From Mycolicibacterium mageritense (lineage in GTDB: Bacteria; Actinomycetota; Actinomycetes; Mycobacteriales; Mycobacteriaceae), in the NCBI RefSeq assembly GCF_010727475.1, contig NZ_AP022567.1, positions 4,340,001-4,404,000 of the forward strand: DNA of 64,000 bases, in the 5' to 3' direction. The notes under the pieces were generated by a model. That model saw only the letters and a program-made list of their open reading frames with translations. It ran no database searches and was not told the DNA's origin. The translations under genes and the position numbers were made by a program. This document shows, piece after piece, positions 32,382 through 41,043 of the stretch. Positions within the stretch are counted from its first letter, which is position 1, and each line of letters opens with the position of its first letter.

Positions 32382-32402
32382 CGCCCCGAAAAGATGCAGT
32401 CC

Positions 32403-32439
32403 GGGCCGGACCGTCGCCGCGCCGGTGGCGGTCCGGCCC
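32403..32439 (+). terminator. Hairpin after the Gly-rich protein gene
   Basis: GGGCCGGACCG and CGGTCCGGCCC form a perfect 11-bp stem around a GC-rich 15-base loop, 22 bp after the stop codon. There is little T run (CCTTG), so it may be a weak terminator or a 3'-end stabiliser. Confidence 0.6.
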
Positions 32440-32522
32440 CTTGCCGATCGGAGCCGACACCGGCCGGCAAGGCCGTATCGCCGCTACGCTAGGTGCGCCG
32501 GCCGACCGACAGGAGCAGGGCA

Positions 32523-33365
32523 ATGTCAACCTTGTGGCGCTACATTCGGATCCAGGCTTTCGTCCTGCTGTGCGGCATCGTCGGGCCGATCTTCCTGGTC
32601 ATCTACTTCACGTCGGGAATGCCGGAGATGAAGTGGATGTTCTGGACCGGTTTGTTGGTCACGGTCCTCGACGTGCTGATTGCCTTGGCGATCACCGGTT
32701 TCGGAGTGCAGTCCGCGGCCAAGAACGAAGCTCTTGAGGCGCGTGGGGTGCTCGCGTTGGCGCAGGTGACGGGCATCCACGAAACCAACACCCGAATCAA
32801 TGAGCAGCCGCTGGTGAAACTGGATCTGCAGATCTCCGGTCCGGGGATCGCCCCGTTCGCCAGTGAGGACCGTGTGCTCGCATCTATCACCCGTTTGCCG
32901 ATGATCACCAACCGCAGGCTCGTGGCAGTCGTCGACCCGACCACCAACGAGTATCGGATCGACTGGGACAGAAGTGGGTTGATCAGCGGGCTGATGCCCG
33001 CCACGTTCACCATCGCCGAAGACAACCGGACCTACGATCTCACCGGCCAGACCGAGGCGTTGATGGAGATCCTGCAGATCCTCAAGGCGCACAACATCGG
33101 TATGAACAACATGATCGATCTGCGGGCCAATCCTGCGGCTCGTGAACAGGTTCAGGCAGTTGTGCGCCGCGCGGCCGCGCGGCAGGCCCCGCCGGCGCCC
33201 GCGCCCGCGCCCGCGGCCCCCGTGGCGCCGGGGATGACGTTCCCCGCTGCGCCGCCGCCGTCGGCCGCGCAGCGGCTGCAGGAACTCGAGACCCTGCGGG
33301 CCACCGGCGCGATCACGGAGGACGAGTATTCCGCGAAACGGCAACAGATAATCGCCGATCTGTAA
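32523..33365 (+). CDS. SHOCT-domain membrane protein
   Basis: A protein of 280 residues from the ATG at 32523 (an in-frame start at 32493 is upstream of the likely ribosome-binding site AGGAGCAGGG). Two N-terminal membrane helices (about residues 9-30 and 38-62) precede a cytoplasmic domain of unknown type, a Pro/Ala linker (about residues 220-245), and a C-terminal SHOCT motif (RLQELETLRATGAITEDEYSAKRQQII). SHOCT segments occur at the ends of many bacterial proteins and are thought to mediate oligomerisation. A TACGCT -10 candidate lies at 32485. Confidence 0.75.
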   Translation: MSTLWRYIRIQAFVLLCGIVGPIFLVIYFTSGMPEMKWMFWTGLLVTVLDVLIALAITGFGVQSAAKNEALEARGVLALAQVTGIHETNTRINEQPLVKLDLQISGPGIAPFASEDRVLASITRLPMITNRRLVAVVDPTTNEYRIDWDRSGLISGLMPATFTIAEDNRTYDLTGQTEALMEILQILKAHNIGMNNMIDLRANPAAREQVQAVVRRAAARQAPPAPAPAPAAPVAPGMTFPAAPPPSAAQRLQELETLRATGAITEDEYSAKRQQIIADL

Positions 33366-33434
33366 CCGTCGTACCATCGGTCGGTGGTAACGTCGGGTGG
33401 CGTGCCGTCGGATCGTGGTTAGGTCGTCCGTGCG

Positions 33435-33557
33435 ATGACGGAAATGCCAGCGCACCAAGCGGTTCAGCCGCTGGCGCTGGTCGATGTCACCACGTCCACG
33501 CTGCACTGGCGCGCCGTGCCAACCGAGCCGGGGGCGAACCGTGACGACGTCTACTGA
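33435..33557 (+). CDS. Candidate 40-residue ORF overlapping the antiporter start
   Basis: An ATG-initiated ORF of 40 codons ending TGA at 33555-33557, overlapping the GTG of the next gene by 17 bp. Roughly four fifths of its codons end in G or C, like real genes here. There is no strong Shine-Dalgarno and no recognised family. It could be a leader peptide or chance. Confidence 0.3.
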   Translation: MTEMPAHQAVQPLALVDVTTSTLHWRAVPTEPGANRDDVY

Positions 33558-35055
33558 TGAAAAGTCCGAGGGCAAGGTAAGTCTGCCCACCCTGACGGCC
33601 ATGGTGATCGGCTCGATGATTGGGTCGGGTGTGTTTCTCCTGCCGCGCCGATTCGGTGCGGAAGCCGGTGTCGCGGGCGCGCTGATCGCGTGGATCATCG
33701 CCGGAGCGGGAATGCTGATGTTGGCCTTTGTTTTTCAACGGCTGGCGACCAGGAAGCCTGAACTCGACGCTGGTGTCTACGCCTACGCGAAAGCCGGTTT
33801 CGGTGACTACGTCGGATTCAACGCAGCTTTCGGCTTCTGGGCGTCGGCATGTGCAGGCAACACGTCGTACTGGGTGCTGATCATGGCGACCTCGAGCGCG
33901 TTGTTCCCGGCGCTCGGGTCCGGTGACACAGTCATCGCCGTTCTCGTCGCCTCGGTGGGCGTGTGGTTGTTCTGTTATCTGATCCTGCGCGGCGTCAAAG
34001 AGGCCGCGATCATCAACCGCATCGCGACCGTCGCGAAGATCATTCCCATCCTGGTGTTCATCGTCATCGCGATCATCGCCTTCCAGGCGGATGTGTTCAC
34101 GGCGAACTTCTGGGGCGGCGACGGAAACTACTCCTGGAACTCGTTGTTCGAACAAGCCAAGGGCACGATGCTCATCACGGTTTTCGTGTTCATGGGTATC
34201 GAGGGCGCCAGCGTCTATTCGCGCTTCGCGCGCAAGCGCGCGGATGTCGGCCGGGCCACCGTGATCGGGTTCCTGTCGGTGCTGGCGGTTTTCATGTTGG
34301 TCACGCTGTGTTCCTATGGCGTGCTGCCCCAAGACGAGCTGGGTCAGGTCGACGATCCGCCGATGGCCGCGGTGCTGGAATCCGTGGTGGGCCCGTGGGG
34401 TTCGGTGTTCATCCGCATCGGGGTGTTGCTCTCGGTGCTCGGGGCGTACCTCGCCTGGACCCTGATGGCTGCCGAGATCCTCTACCTCCCGGCCAAGAAC
34501 GACGACATGCCGAAGTTCCTGGCCCGGGTCAACGGCCAAGGCGCTCCCGTGTACGCCCTGGTGATGGCGACCGGTCTGGTGCAGTTGCTGTTGATCCTGG
34601 TGTTGTTCACGTCCAACGCGCTCGACTTCATGCTGGACCTGACTGCGGCGCTCGCGCTGATCCCGTACCTGTTGGCCGCGGCGTACGCACTCAAGCTCAC
34701 CATCACCCGGGAAACCTACGGTGATCGGCGGTCGTTGGTGCCCGACATGGTGGTGGCCGCGCTCGCGACCGTCTACACGCTGTTCCTGGTCTATGCGGCC
34801 GGCTGGGATCACCTGCTGTTGTCATGTCTGCTGTATGCGCCCGGCGCACTGCTCTACGTGTTGGCGCGGCGCGAACGCGGATTGCGCATCTTCCGTCCCG
34901 TCGAAGCGGTGCTGTGCGGTGTGATCGTGCTCGGTGCGGTCGGCGCGGTGGTGAGTCTGGCGACGGGGGCGATCCAACTCGATCTCCCGAACCCGGTCGA
35001 GCCGACCGGACTCGTCCACCTGCCGGATCCGGCTGAGACCACCGGAGTGAAGTGA
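33541..35055 (+). CDS. arcD: Arginine/ornithine antiporter (APC family, ArcD-type)
   Basis: A protein of 504 residues with about 12-13 membrane helices of the basic amino-acid antiporter branch of the APC superfamily (GSMIGSGVFLLPRRFG in helix 1, VFMGIEGASVYSRFARKRADVG in the middle). It exchanges extracellular arginine for cytoplasmic ornithine. The neighbouring arginine deiminase, 15 bp downstream, supports this substrate over a generic amino acid. The GTG at 33541 gives an N-terminus (VTTSTDEKSEGKVSLPTL) in the family's usual register; an earlier in-frame ATG at 33484 is less likely. Confidence 0.85.
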   Translation: MTTSTDEKSEGKVSLPTLTAMVIGSMIGSGVFLLPRRFGAEAGVAGALIAWIIAGAGMLMLAFVFQRLATRKPELDAGVYAYAKAGFGDYVGFNAAFGFWASACAGNTSYWVLIMATSSALFPALGSGDTVIAVLVASVGVWLFCYLILRGVKEAAIINRIATVAKIIPILVFIVIAIIAFQADVFTANFWGGDGNYSWNSLFEQAKGTMLITVFVFMGIEGASVYSRFARKRADVGRATVIGFLSVLAVFMLVTLCSYGVLPQDELGQVDDPPMAAVLESVVGPWGSVFIRIGVLLSVLGAYLAWTLMAAEILYLPAKNDDMPKFLARVNGQGAPVYALVMATGLVQLLLILVLFTSNALDFMLDLTAALALIPYLLAAAYALKLTITRETYGDRRSLVPDMVVAALATVYTLFLVYAAGWDHLLLSCLLYAPGALLYVLARRERGLRIFRPVEAVLCGVIVLGAVGAVVSLATGAIQLDLPNPVEPTGLVHLPDPAETTGVK

Positions 35056-35070
35056 TCGAAAGGGACCGAA

Positions 35071-36318
35071 ATGGGTAGTCCGTCCGCCGGTTACGGCGTG
35101 CATTCCGAAGTCGGCACACTGCGCAAGGTGCTTGTGTGTTCGCCGGGCCTGGCCCATGAACGGCTGACCCCGACGAACTGTGACGACCTGCTGTTCGACG
35201 ACGTGCTGTGGGTCCAGAATGCCCGCCGCGACCATTTCGACTTCATGGACAAGATGCGCGACCGCGGTGTCGAGGTCGTCGAGTTGCACAACCTGCTGAC
35301 CGAGACCATGGACCTGCCGGAGGCCAAGGCATGGCTGCTGGACCGCAAGATCGTGGCCAACGAGGTCGGCCTCGGCCTGATCGACGACACTCGCGGATTC
35401 CTCGACTCCCTGACGTCGCGGCGGCTTGCCGAGCTGTTGATCGGCGGCATGTCGATCCGTGACCTGCCGGCCGAAATGCGGTCCGGATACCGGGCTTTGG
35501 CGCGCGAAGCGGCCGGGATCACCGAGTATCTGATGCCGCCGCTGCCCAACACGCTCTATACCCGCGACACCACGTGCTGGATCTACGGTGGCCTCACCCT
35601 CAACCCGCTGTTCTGGCCGGCCCGCCATGACGAGACGTTGTTGATGAAGGCCATCTATCAGTTCCATCCCGACTATGTCGGATCCACGGTGTGGTGGGGG
35701 GATCCCGAACAGAGCTGGGGACTGTCCACGATCGAGGGCGGCGATGTGATGGTGCCCGGCAACGGCGTCGTTCTGATCGGCATGAGCGAACGGACCTCGC
35801 GTCAGGCCATCACCCAGGTGGCGGCCGAGCTGTTCGCCAACGAGGCCGCCGAGAAGGTGATCGTGGCAGGCATGCCCAAGCTGCGCTCGGCGATGCACCT
35901 CGACACGGTTTTCACGTTTGCCGACCGTGACGTCGTCACGATCTACCCGGACATCGTCGACGCGATCCAGACCTTCGTGCTCCGCCCCGGCGATGCCGAG
36001 CCCGGAGTCGAGGTCGAGGAGGCCACCAAACCATTCGTGGAGGTGGTCGCCGCGGAGCTCGGGCTCGGCGAACTGCGGGTGGTGGAAACCGGTGGCACCA
36101 AATATGACTCAGAGCGTCAGCAGTGGGACAGCGGTAACAATCTGGTCGCGGTCGAACCGGGTGTGGTGTTCGCCTATGACCGCAACACCCATACCAATTC
36201 GCTGCTGCGCAAGGCCGGGATCGAAGTGATCACCATCGTGGGTGCCGAGCTCGGCCGGGGTCGCGGCGGCGGGCACTGTATGACGTGTCCGATCATCCGC
36301 GATCCGCTCGAATGGTAG
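35071..36318 (+). CDS. arcA: Arginine deiminase
   Basis: Hydrolyses arginine to citrulline and ammonia; 415 residues, normal length. Features of the guanidino-group-modifying fold are present: the N-terminal GVHSEVGTLRKVLVCSPGL, the catalytic-site AMHLDTVFTF (His) and the nucleophilic Cys near the C-terminus in GRGGGHCMTCPIIRDPLEW. It is cotranscribed with the antiporter (15-bp gap, ribosome-binding site GAAAGG). Carbamate kinase and the catabolic ornithine carbamoyltransferase are not in the window, so the pathway is incomplete locally. Confidence 0.95.
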   Translation: MGSPSAGYGVHSEVGTLRKVLVCSPGLAHERLTPTNCDDLLFDDVLWVQNARRDHFDFMDKMRDRGVEVVELHNLLTETMDLPEAKAWLLDRKIVANEVGLGLIDDTRGFLDSLTSRRLAELLIGGMSIRDLPAEMRSGYRALAREAAGITEYLMPPLPNTLYTRDTTCWIYGGLTLNPLFWPARHDETLLMKAIYQFHPDYVGSTVWWGDPEQSWGLSTIEGGDVMVPGNGVVLIGMSERTSRQAITQVAAELFANEAAEKVIVAGMPKLRSAMHLDTVFTFADRDVVTIYPDIVDAIQTFVLRPGDAEPGVEVEEATKPFVEVVAAELGLGELRVVETGGTKYDSERQQWDSGNNLVAVEPGVVFAYDRNTHTNSLLRKAGIEVITIVGAELGRGRGGGHCMTCPIIRDPLEW

Positions 36319-36323
36319 GGGAC

Positions 36324-36337
36324 TAGAACACGTTCTA
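36324..36337. promoter_or_regulatory. KstR-like operator upstream of the SDR gene
   Basis: TAGAACACGTTCTA is an inverted repeat with a 2-bp centre and fits the published KstR consensus TNNAACNNGTTNNA exactly. It starts 5 bp after the arcA stop codon and covers the -35 region of the TAGCCT -10 box at 36348-36353. KstR represses sterol and lipid catabolism genes in mycobacteria. Confidence 0.75.
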
Positions 36338-36380
36338 CTTTGGCTGTTAGCCTGTGCGCAGGATCACGAAAGGACCGGCG

Positions 36381-37235
36381 ATGGCGGCAGGTAGTGGAGC
36401 GCTTGACGGGCGCGTGGCATTCGTAACCGGCGCTGCTCGCGGGCAGGGGCGCGCGCATGCCGTCCGGCTCGCGAGCGAGGGTGCCGACATCATCGCGATC
36501 GACGTATGCGCACCGGTCGCCGATTCCATCACGTATCCGCCGGCCACCTCCGATGATCTCGCCGAGACGGTACGGCTCGTCGAGGCGGCGGGGCGCAAGG
36601 TGCTTGCCCGTGAGGTCGACATCCGTGACCTGGCCGCGCAGCAGCAGGTGGTGGCCGACGGCGTCGAGCAGTTCGGCCGGCTCGACATCGTGGTCGCCAA
36701 CGCGGGTGTGCTGAGTTGGGGGCGCATCTTCGAGATGAGCCCCGAGCAATGGGACACCGTGGTCGACGTCAACCTCAACGGCACGTGGCGCACCCTGCGG
36801 GCCGCGGTGCCCGCGATGATCGAAGCGGGCAACGGCGGGTCCATCATCATCGTGAGTTCGTCGGCGGGGCTCAAGGCCACCCCGGGCAACGCCCACTATG
36901 CCGCGTCCAAGCACGGTCTGGTGGCGCTGACCAACTCATTGGCACTTGAGGTGGGGGAGTACGGGATTCGCGTCAACTCCATCCACCCGTACTCGATCGA
37001 CACCCCGATGATCGAGCCCGAGGCCATGGCGGAGGTGTTCTCGAAGTACCCGAGCTACCTGCACAGCTTCGCGCCCATGCCGCTGCATCCGCTCGGCGAG
37101 GACGGCACCCGTGGCCTGTCGGCCTTCATGACGCCCGACGAGGTCGCCGATGTGGTGGCGTGGCTGGCGGGTGACGGCTCGGCGACACTGTCCGGCAGCC
37201 AGATCGCCGTCGACCGCGGCGTTCTGAAGTACTGA
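36381..37235 (+). CDS. Mycofactocin-coupled short-chain dehydrogenase
   Basis: A Rossmann-fold dehydrogenase of 284 residues. Nicotinamide-binding motif TGAARGQGRAHA, VANAGV and the catalytic Ser-Tyr-Lys (SSSAG, HYAASKHG) are present. The sequence GRVAFVTGAARGQGRAHAVRLASEGADIIAIDVCAPV with the following PATSDDLAETVRLVE insertion is diagnostic of the mycofactocin-coupled SDR family, which keeps its nicotinamide bound and passes electrons to mycofactocin. By position it corresponds to Rv0687. The start at 36381 follows GAAAGGA. The KstR-like operator suggests induction during sterol or lipid breakdown; the substrate is probably a secondary alcohol. Confidence 0.88.
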   Translation: MAAGSGALDGRVAFVTGAARGQGRAHAVRLASEGADIIAIDVCAPVADSITYPPATSDDLAETVRLVEAAGRKVLAREVDIRDLAAQQQVVADGVEQFGRLDIVVANAGVLSWGRIFEMSPEQWDTVVDVNLNGTWRTLRAAVPAMIEAGNGGSIIIVSSSAGLKATPGNAHYAASKHGLVALTNSLALEVGEYGIRVNSIHPYSIDTPMIEPEAMAEVFSKYPSYLHSFAPMPLHPLGEDGTRGLSAFMTPDEVADVVAWLAGDGSATLSGSQIAVDRGVLKY

Positions 37236-37240
37236 CTTTT

Positions 37241-37307
37241 TCCGCCGAGCAGACGCTCCGGTACCCCATTCCGCGTCGAACGGGGTACCCGCGCGTCTGC
37301 TCGCGGA
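37241..37307. repeat. Long two-tier inverted repeat between convergent genes
   Basis: The outer arms TCCG..CGAGCAGACGC and GCGTCTGCTCG..CGGA enclose inner arms GGTACCCC/GGGGTACC. There is no T run on either strand. It shares the CTCCGGTACCCC...GGGGTAC...GTCTGCTCG layout with the element at 42741-42812, suggesting a dispersed repeat that may double as a bidirectional terminator. Confidence 0.65.
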
Positions 37308-37321
37308 GAAACTTGCGCAGC

Positions 37322-38785
37322 TCAATCGGGCGGGTGCACCGTCATGACGTCGTCCTCCCCGGCGGCCGCGCCCGGAATGTAGCCGTCACCGCCGTCGTTG
37401 AGCGCGCTGTGATGGCGGCTCCACAACAGGTAGAACACCAGCACCAGGCCGACCCACAGACTGAACCACAGCCACGTGATCGGCGGTAGGCCGTACAGCA
37501 CGAACAGACACACCAGCACCGACAGGATCGGTGTCACCGGATATCCCGGAACCTTGAAGGAGCGCGGCAGATTCGGCTCGCGAACGCGCAGGATGATCAC
37601 ACCGACCGACACCACGATGAACGCCACGAGCGTGCCGATCGACACCAGATCCCACAGGTAATCGAGCGGGACGAAGCCCGCCAGAAGGCCCGTGACGACG
37701 GCGACGACGATCGTGTTGTTGACCGGCGTCATGCTGCGCGGGTGGACCTTGGCGAACATGGGCGGCAGCAGGCCATCGCGTCCCATGGCGAACAGGATGC
37801 GGGTCTGGCCGTACATCACCACGAGGGTCACCGAGAAGATCGATATCACCGCGCCCAGCGCCAGAATCGTGCTGGCCCAGGTCTGTCCGTGCAGGATGCT
37901 GGTGAGCATGACCGAAAGCCCGGCCTCGGCCTGCTCGTCGGATCCGAACGCGTCGGCGGACTGCGTGCCCAATCCCGCGAACGCCACCAGGATGTACACG
38001 CTCGTGACGACGATCAACGCGCCGAGGATCGCGCGCGGCATGGTCTTCTGCGGATCCTTGACTTCGTCACCCGCCGTGGAAACCGCATCCAGTCCGATGA
38101 ACGTGAAGAAGATGGTGCTCGCGGCAGCGGTGATACCGGCAAAGCCCTTGTCCCAGAATCCCGCGAAGTGGTCGGTGGTGAATGCCGTGAAGGCCACTGC
38201 GACAAAGAGACCGAGCACCGCGAGCTTGAGGATCACCATGACGGTGTTGACCATGGCCGACTCGCTGGCGCCGCGGATCAGCAGCAGGGCGCACATCATG
38301 ATCAGCACCGTGGCGGGCAGGTTGATGATGCCCGGTGTCTCGCCCCAGGGCGCGGCGGTCAACGCATGAGGGAGCCGGAAGCCGAACAGGTTGTCCAATA
38401 GCTCGTTGAGGTAACCGCCCCAGCCGATCGCGGTCGCCGACATCGACACGCCGTACTCCAACAGCAGGCATGCGGCCACCCCCATGGCCACCATCTCACC
38501 CATCGTGGTGTAGGCGTAGGAGTAGGTGGACCCCGAAACCGGCACCGCGGCAGCCATTTCCGCGTAACAGATGGCGCTGAGCCCCGCCGCGACACCCGCG
38601 ACCACGAAGGACACCAGCACCGCGGGACCGGCTTTCGGCACCGCCTGCTGCAGCACGATGAAGATGCCCGTGCCGACGGTGGCGCCGACACCGAACAGGG
38701 TGAGCTGGAAGGTGCCGATACTTCGCTTGAGATGATCGGAGGCGCCATGTGCGACGGGCGCTCCGGTGACAGGGCGGCGGCGCAA
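37322..38785 (-). CDS. rocE: Cationic amino-acid permease (RocE-like, APC family); start uncertain
   Basis: A protein of 487 residues with about 12-14 helices of the cationic amino-acid transporter type (KRSIGTFQLTLFGVGATVGTGIF, then YAEMAAAVPVSGSTYSYAY). The order permease, rocD, DDAH-like gene, divergent Lrp regulator matches the Rv2320c-Rv2324 locus, so arginine/ornithine uptake is likely. The only start in frame is a TTG at 38785 without a ribosome-binding site. A fine GAGGAGG-ATG at 38820 lies in another frame, while the intervening in-frame codons resemble the family N-terminus. A one-base deletion near 38807, or a sequence error, is therefore possible. Confidence 0.8.
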   Translation of the reverse strand: MRRRPVTGAPVAHGASDHLKRSIGTFQLTLFGVGATVGTGIFIVLQQAVPKAGPAVLVSFVVAGVAAGLSAICYAEMAAAVPVSGSTYSYAYTTMGEMVAMGVAACLLLEYGVSMSATAIGWGGYLNELLDNLFGFRLPHALTAAPWGETPGIINLPATVLIMMCALLLIRGASESAMVNTVMVILKLAVLGLFVAVAFTAFTTDHFAGFWDKGFAGITAAASTIFFTFIGLDAVSTAGDEVKDPQKTMPRAILGALIVVTSVYILVAFAGLGTQSADAFGSDEQAEAGLSVMLTSILHGQTWASTILALGAVISIFSVTLVVMYGQTRILFAMGRDGLLPPMFAKVHPRSMTPVNNTIVVAVVTGLLAGFVPLDYLWDLVSIGTLVAFIVVSVGVIILRVREPNLPRSFKVPGYPVTPILSVLVCLFVLYGLPPITWLWFSLWVGLVLVFYLLWSRHHSALNDGGDGYIPGAAAGEDDVMTVHPPD

Positions 38786-38847
38786 CAGCTGATTCGCGAG
38801 GCTGATGGATGGAGCGTCATGGTGCCTCCTCGGTGCCGTTCAGGCGA

Positions 38848-40077
38848 TTATGGGCGTGAATCCGCCAAGGCGTCGGCGAATTGGTCAACGGCCCAATCGA
38901 TCTCCTCGGCGGTCACCACGAGCGGCGGCGCGAACCGCAATGTGGCCCCTTGTGTGTCCTTGACCAGCACTCCACGCTCGGCGAGCCTCATGCTGAGGTG
39001 TTTGCCCGTGCCCAGCGCCGGGTCGATGTCGACCCCCGCCCAGAGCCCCAGGCCGCGGACGGCCACCACCCCGTGACCGATCAGCCCGCGCAACCGGTTG
39101 TGTAAATGACGGCCGAGTTCGGTTGAGCGCTTTTGGTACTCGCCACGCCGCAGCATCGAGACCACGGTGCTGCCGACGGCTGCGGCCAGGGGATTGCCGC
39201 CGAAGGTCGATCCGTGCTCGCTGGGGTGCAGCACCCCGAGCACGTCGCTGTCGGCCACCACGGCCGACAGTGGCACCACGCCTCCGCCGAGCGCTTTACC
39301 GAGCAGGTACACATCGGGCACCACACCCCAGTGTTCGCACGCGAACGTGCGGCCCGTGCGGGCCAATCCGGCCTGGATCTCGTCGGCGATGAGCAGCACG
39401 TTGCGTTGGTTGCACAGTTCGCGGAGCCGCGGCAGGTAGTCGTCGGGCGGCACGATGATGCCGGCTTCGCCCTGGATCGGTTCGATCAGGATCGCCACGG
39501 TGCGCTCGTCGACGGCGTCAGCCGCCGCGGCGGCATCACCGAAGGGGACCGGCCGAAATCCCGGGGTGTACGGGCCGAAGCCGCGGCGCGCGGTCTCGTC
39601 ATCGGAGAAGCTGATGATCGTCGTGGTGCGACCGTGGAAGTTGTTGCGCGCCACCACAATGTTGCCTTCGGGCACGCCTTTGACGTCGGTGCCCCATTTC
39701 CGTGCGACCTTGATTCCGCTTTCGACGGCTTCTGCGCCGCTGTTCATCGGAAGGACCATGTCCTTCCCGCACAGCTCGGCGAGCGCCTGACAGAACGGCG
39801 CCAACCGGTCGGAATGGAAGGCGCGGCTCACCAGGGTCAGGGCGTCCAGCTGGGCGTGCGCGGCCGCTACGATCTCCGGGTTGCGATGGCCGAAGTTGAC
39901 GGCCGAGTACGCGGCCAGGCAATCGAGGTAGCGCCTGCCCGCGACGTCTGTGATCCAGGCGCCTTCCGCGCTGGCTGCCACGACAGGCAACGGCGAGTAG
40001 TTGTGCGCGACGTAACGCTCGTCGAGCGCGATCACAGCCTTGGTGGCCTCGTTGTCCACGCCTTCCAGAATGGTCAC
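38848..40077 (-). CDS. rocD: Ornithine aminotransferase
   Basis: A PLP-dependent class III aminotransferase of 409 residues that converts ornithine and 2-oxoglutarate to glutamate semialdehyde and glutamate. Visible elements include YSAVNFGHRNP, the phosphate-binding region MNSGAEAVESGIK, LIADEIQAGLARTGR (the Asp contacting the PLP ring), the PLP lysine in LLGKALGGGVVPLSA and GSTFGGNPLAAAV. The GTG start at 40077 overlaps the upstream stop codon by 4 bp. In M. tuberculosis the equivalent is split (rocD1/rocD2); here it is intact. Confidence 0.93.
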   Translation of the reverse strand: MTILEGVDNEATKAVIALDERYVAHNYSPLPVVAASAEGAWITDVAGRRYLDCLAAYSAVNFGHRNPEIVAAAHAQLDALTLVSRAFHSDRLAPFCQALAELCGKDMVLPMNSGAEAVESGIKVARKWGTDVKGVPEGNIVVARNNFHGRTTTIISFSDDETARRGFGPYTPGFRPVPFGDAAAAADAVDERTVAILIEPIQGEAGIIVPPDDYLPRLRELCNQRNVLLIADEIQAGLARTGRTFACEHWGVVPDVYLLGKALGGGVVPLSAVVADSDVLGVLHPSEHGSTFGGNPLAAAVGSTVVSMLRRGEYQKRSTELGRHLHNRLRGLIGHGVVAVRGLGLWAGVDIDPALGTGKHLSMRLAERGVLVKDTQGATLRFAPPLVVTAEEIDWAVDQFADALADSRP

Positions 40078-40931
40078 GGATGCACCTCCAACGTGCAGCA
40101 TTTGACGGATCCGCCGCCTTTGAGCAATTCGGAAAGGTCGACGCCGACCGGCTCGAACCCGGCGGCACGCAACTGCGCGGCGAATCCGGTCGCCGCCGCG
40201 GGCAGTACCACGTGGCGACCGTCGGACACGACGTTGAGGCCGAGCACGAATGCGTCGGCGCTGCCCACCTCGAGCGCGTCGGGAAACAACTCGTGTAACC
40301 GCTGTCGGGACGGGCCACTGAACGCCGGCGGATAGTAGGCGATGGTGGTGTCGTCGAGCACGGCCAGTGCCGTGTCGAGGTGATAGAAGCGGGGGTCGAC
40401 GAGTTCGAGACTCACCACCGGCAGCCCCGTGCTCGCGGCGATCTCGTCGTGCGCCTGTCGTTCGGTGCGGAATCCCCAGCCCGCCAACAGGGTTCGCCCG
40501 ACGAGCAGCAGGTCTCCCTGCCCTTCGTTGACGTGCTCGGTGGTCACGGTGGTAAAGCCCTGCGCGGCCATCCAGTCGGCATAGGCCTCGGCTTCCCCGG
40601 TGCGCTGCGGATAGGCGAACCGTGCCACCACCGCGGTCGCGCCGATGACGAATCCGCCGTTGGCGGCGTAGACCATGTCGGGCAGGCCCGCTCGCGGTGA
40701 CACCAGGTCCACGCGGTGTCCCAGGTCGAGGTAGGTCTGCCGCAGGGCCTCCCACTGAGCCATCGCCCGGTGGTTGTCGACGGGATTCGTGATGTCCATC
40801 CACGGATTGATCGCGTACTCGACGGTGAAGTGGGTGGGGGCCGTCATCGCGTAACGCCGGACGGTGGGTTTTCGGGAGGGCGGCCGCGGTGCGGCAGGCT
40901 CTAGCGGCATGACATCGTCGAAAATCGTCAT
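40074..40931 (-). CDS. DDAH-like amidinohydrolase
   Basis: A protein of 285 residues from the ATG at 40931, of the dimethylarginine dimethylaminohydrolase / amidinotransferase superfamily. Signs are the MDITNPVDNHRAMAQW and PDMVYAANGGFVIG segments, the catalytic His in FYHLDTALAVL and the nucleophile Cys close to the C-terminus in GGGSVKCCTLEVHP. The enzyme cleaves a guanidino compound (arginine or a methylated arginine) to yield citrulline or ornithine-type products. Coupled with ornithine aminotransferase it would feed ornithine into catabolism. The exact substrate is open. Corresponds by position to Rv2323c. Confidence 0.85.
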   Translation of the reverse strand: MTIFDDVMPLEPAAPRPPSRKPTVRRYAMTAPTHFTVEYAINPWMDITNPVDNHRAMAQWEALRQTYLDLGHRVDLVSPRAGLPDMVYAANGGFVIGATAVVARFAYPQRTGEAEAYADWMAAQGFTTVTTEHVNEGQGDLLLVGRTLLAGWGFRTERQAHDEIAASTGLPVVSLELVDPRFYHLDTALAVLDDTTIAYYPPAFSGPSRQRLHELFPDALEVGSADAFVLGLNVVSDGRHVVLPAAATGFAAQLRAAGFEPVGVDLSELLKGGGSVKCCTLEVHP

Positions 40932-40956
40932 GAATCGACGATATGGAGCCAATCTG

Positions 40957-41035
40957 GCGCAATCAATCGCTCTATCTTGCTTGATATCCATCGATATATT
41001 GCGTGAGATCCGCTAATGTGGCGGTTTATTGCGTG
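40957..41035. promoter_or_regulatory. Divergent promoter with repeated CGCAAT/TATTGCGTG sites
   Basis: The 112-bp gap between the DDAH-like gene and the Lrp regulator is AT-rich. TATTGCGTG occurs at 40997-41005 and 41027-41035, exactly 30 bp apart, with an inverted CGCAAT at 40958-40963. The two direct copies flank a TAATGT -10 box at 41014-41019. This looks like the binding region of the adjacent Lrp-type regulator. Confidence 0.55.
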
Positions 41036-41043
41036 GAGGTGTC

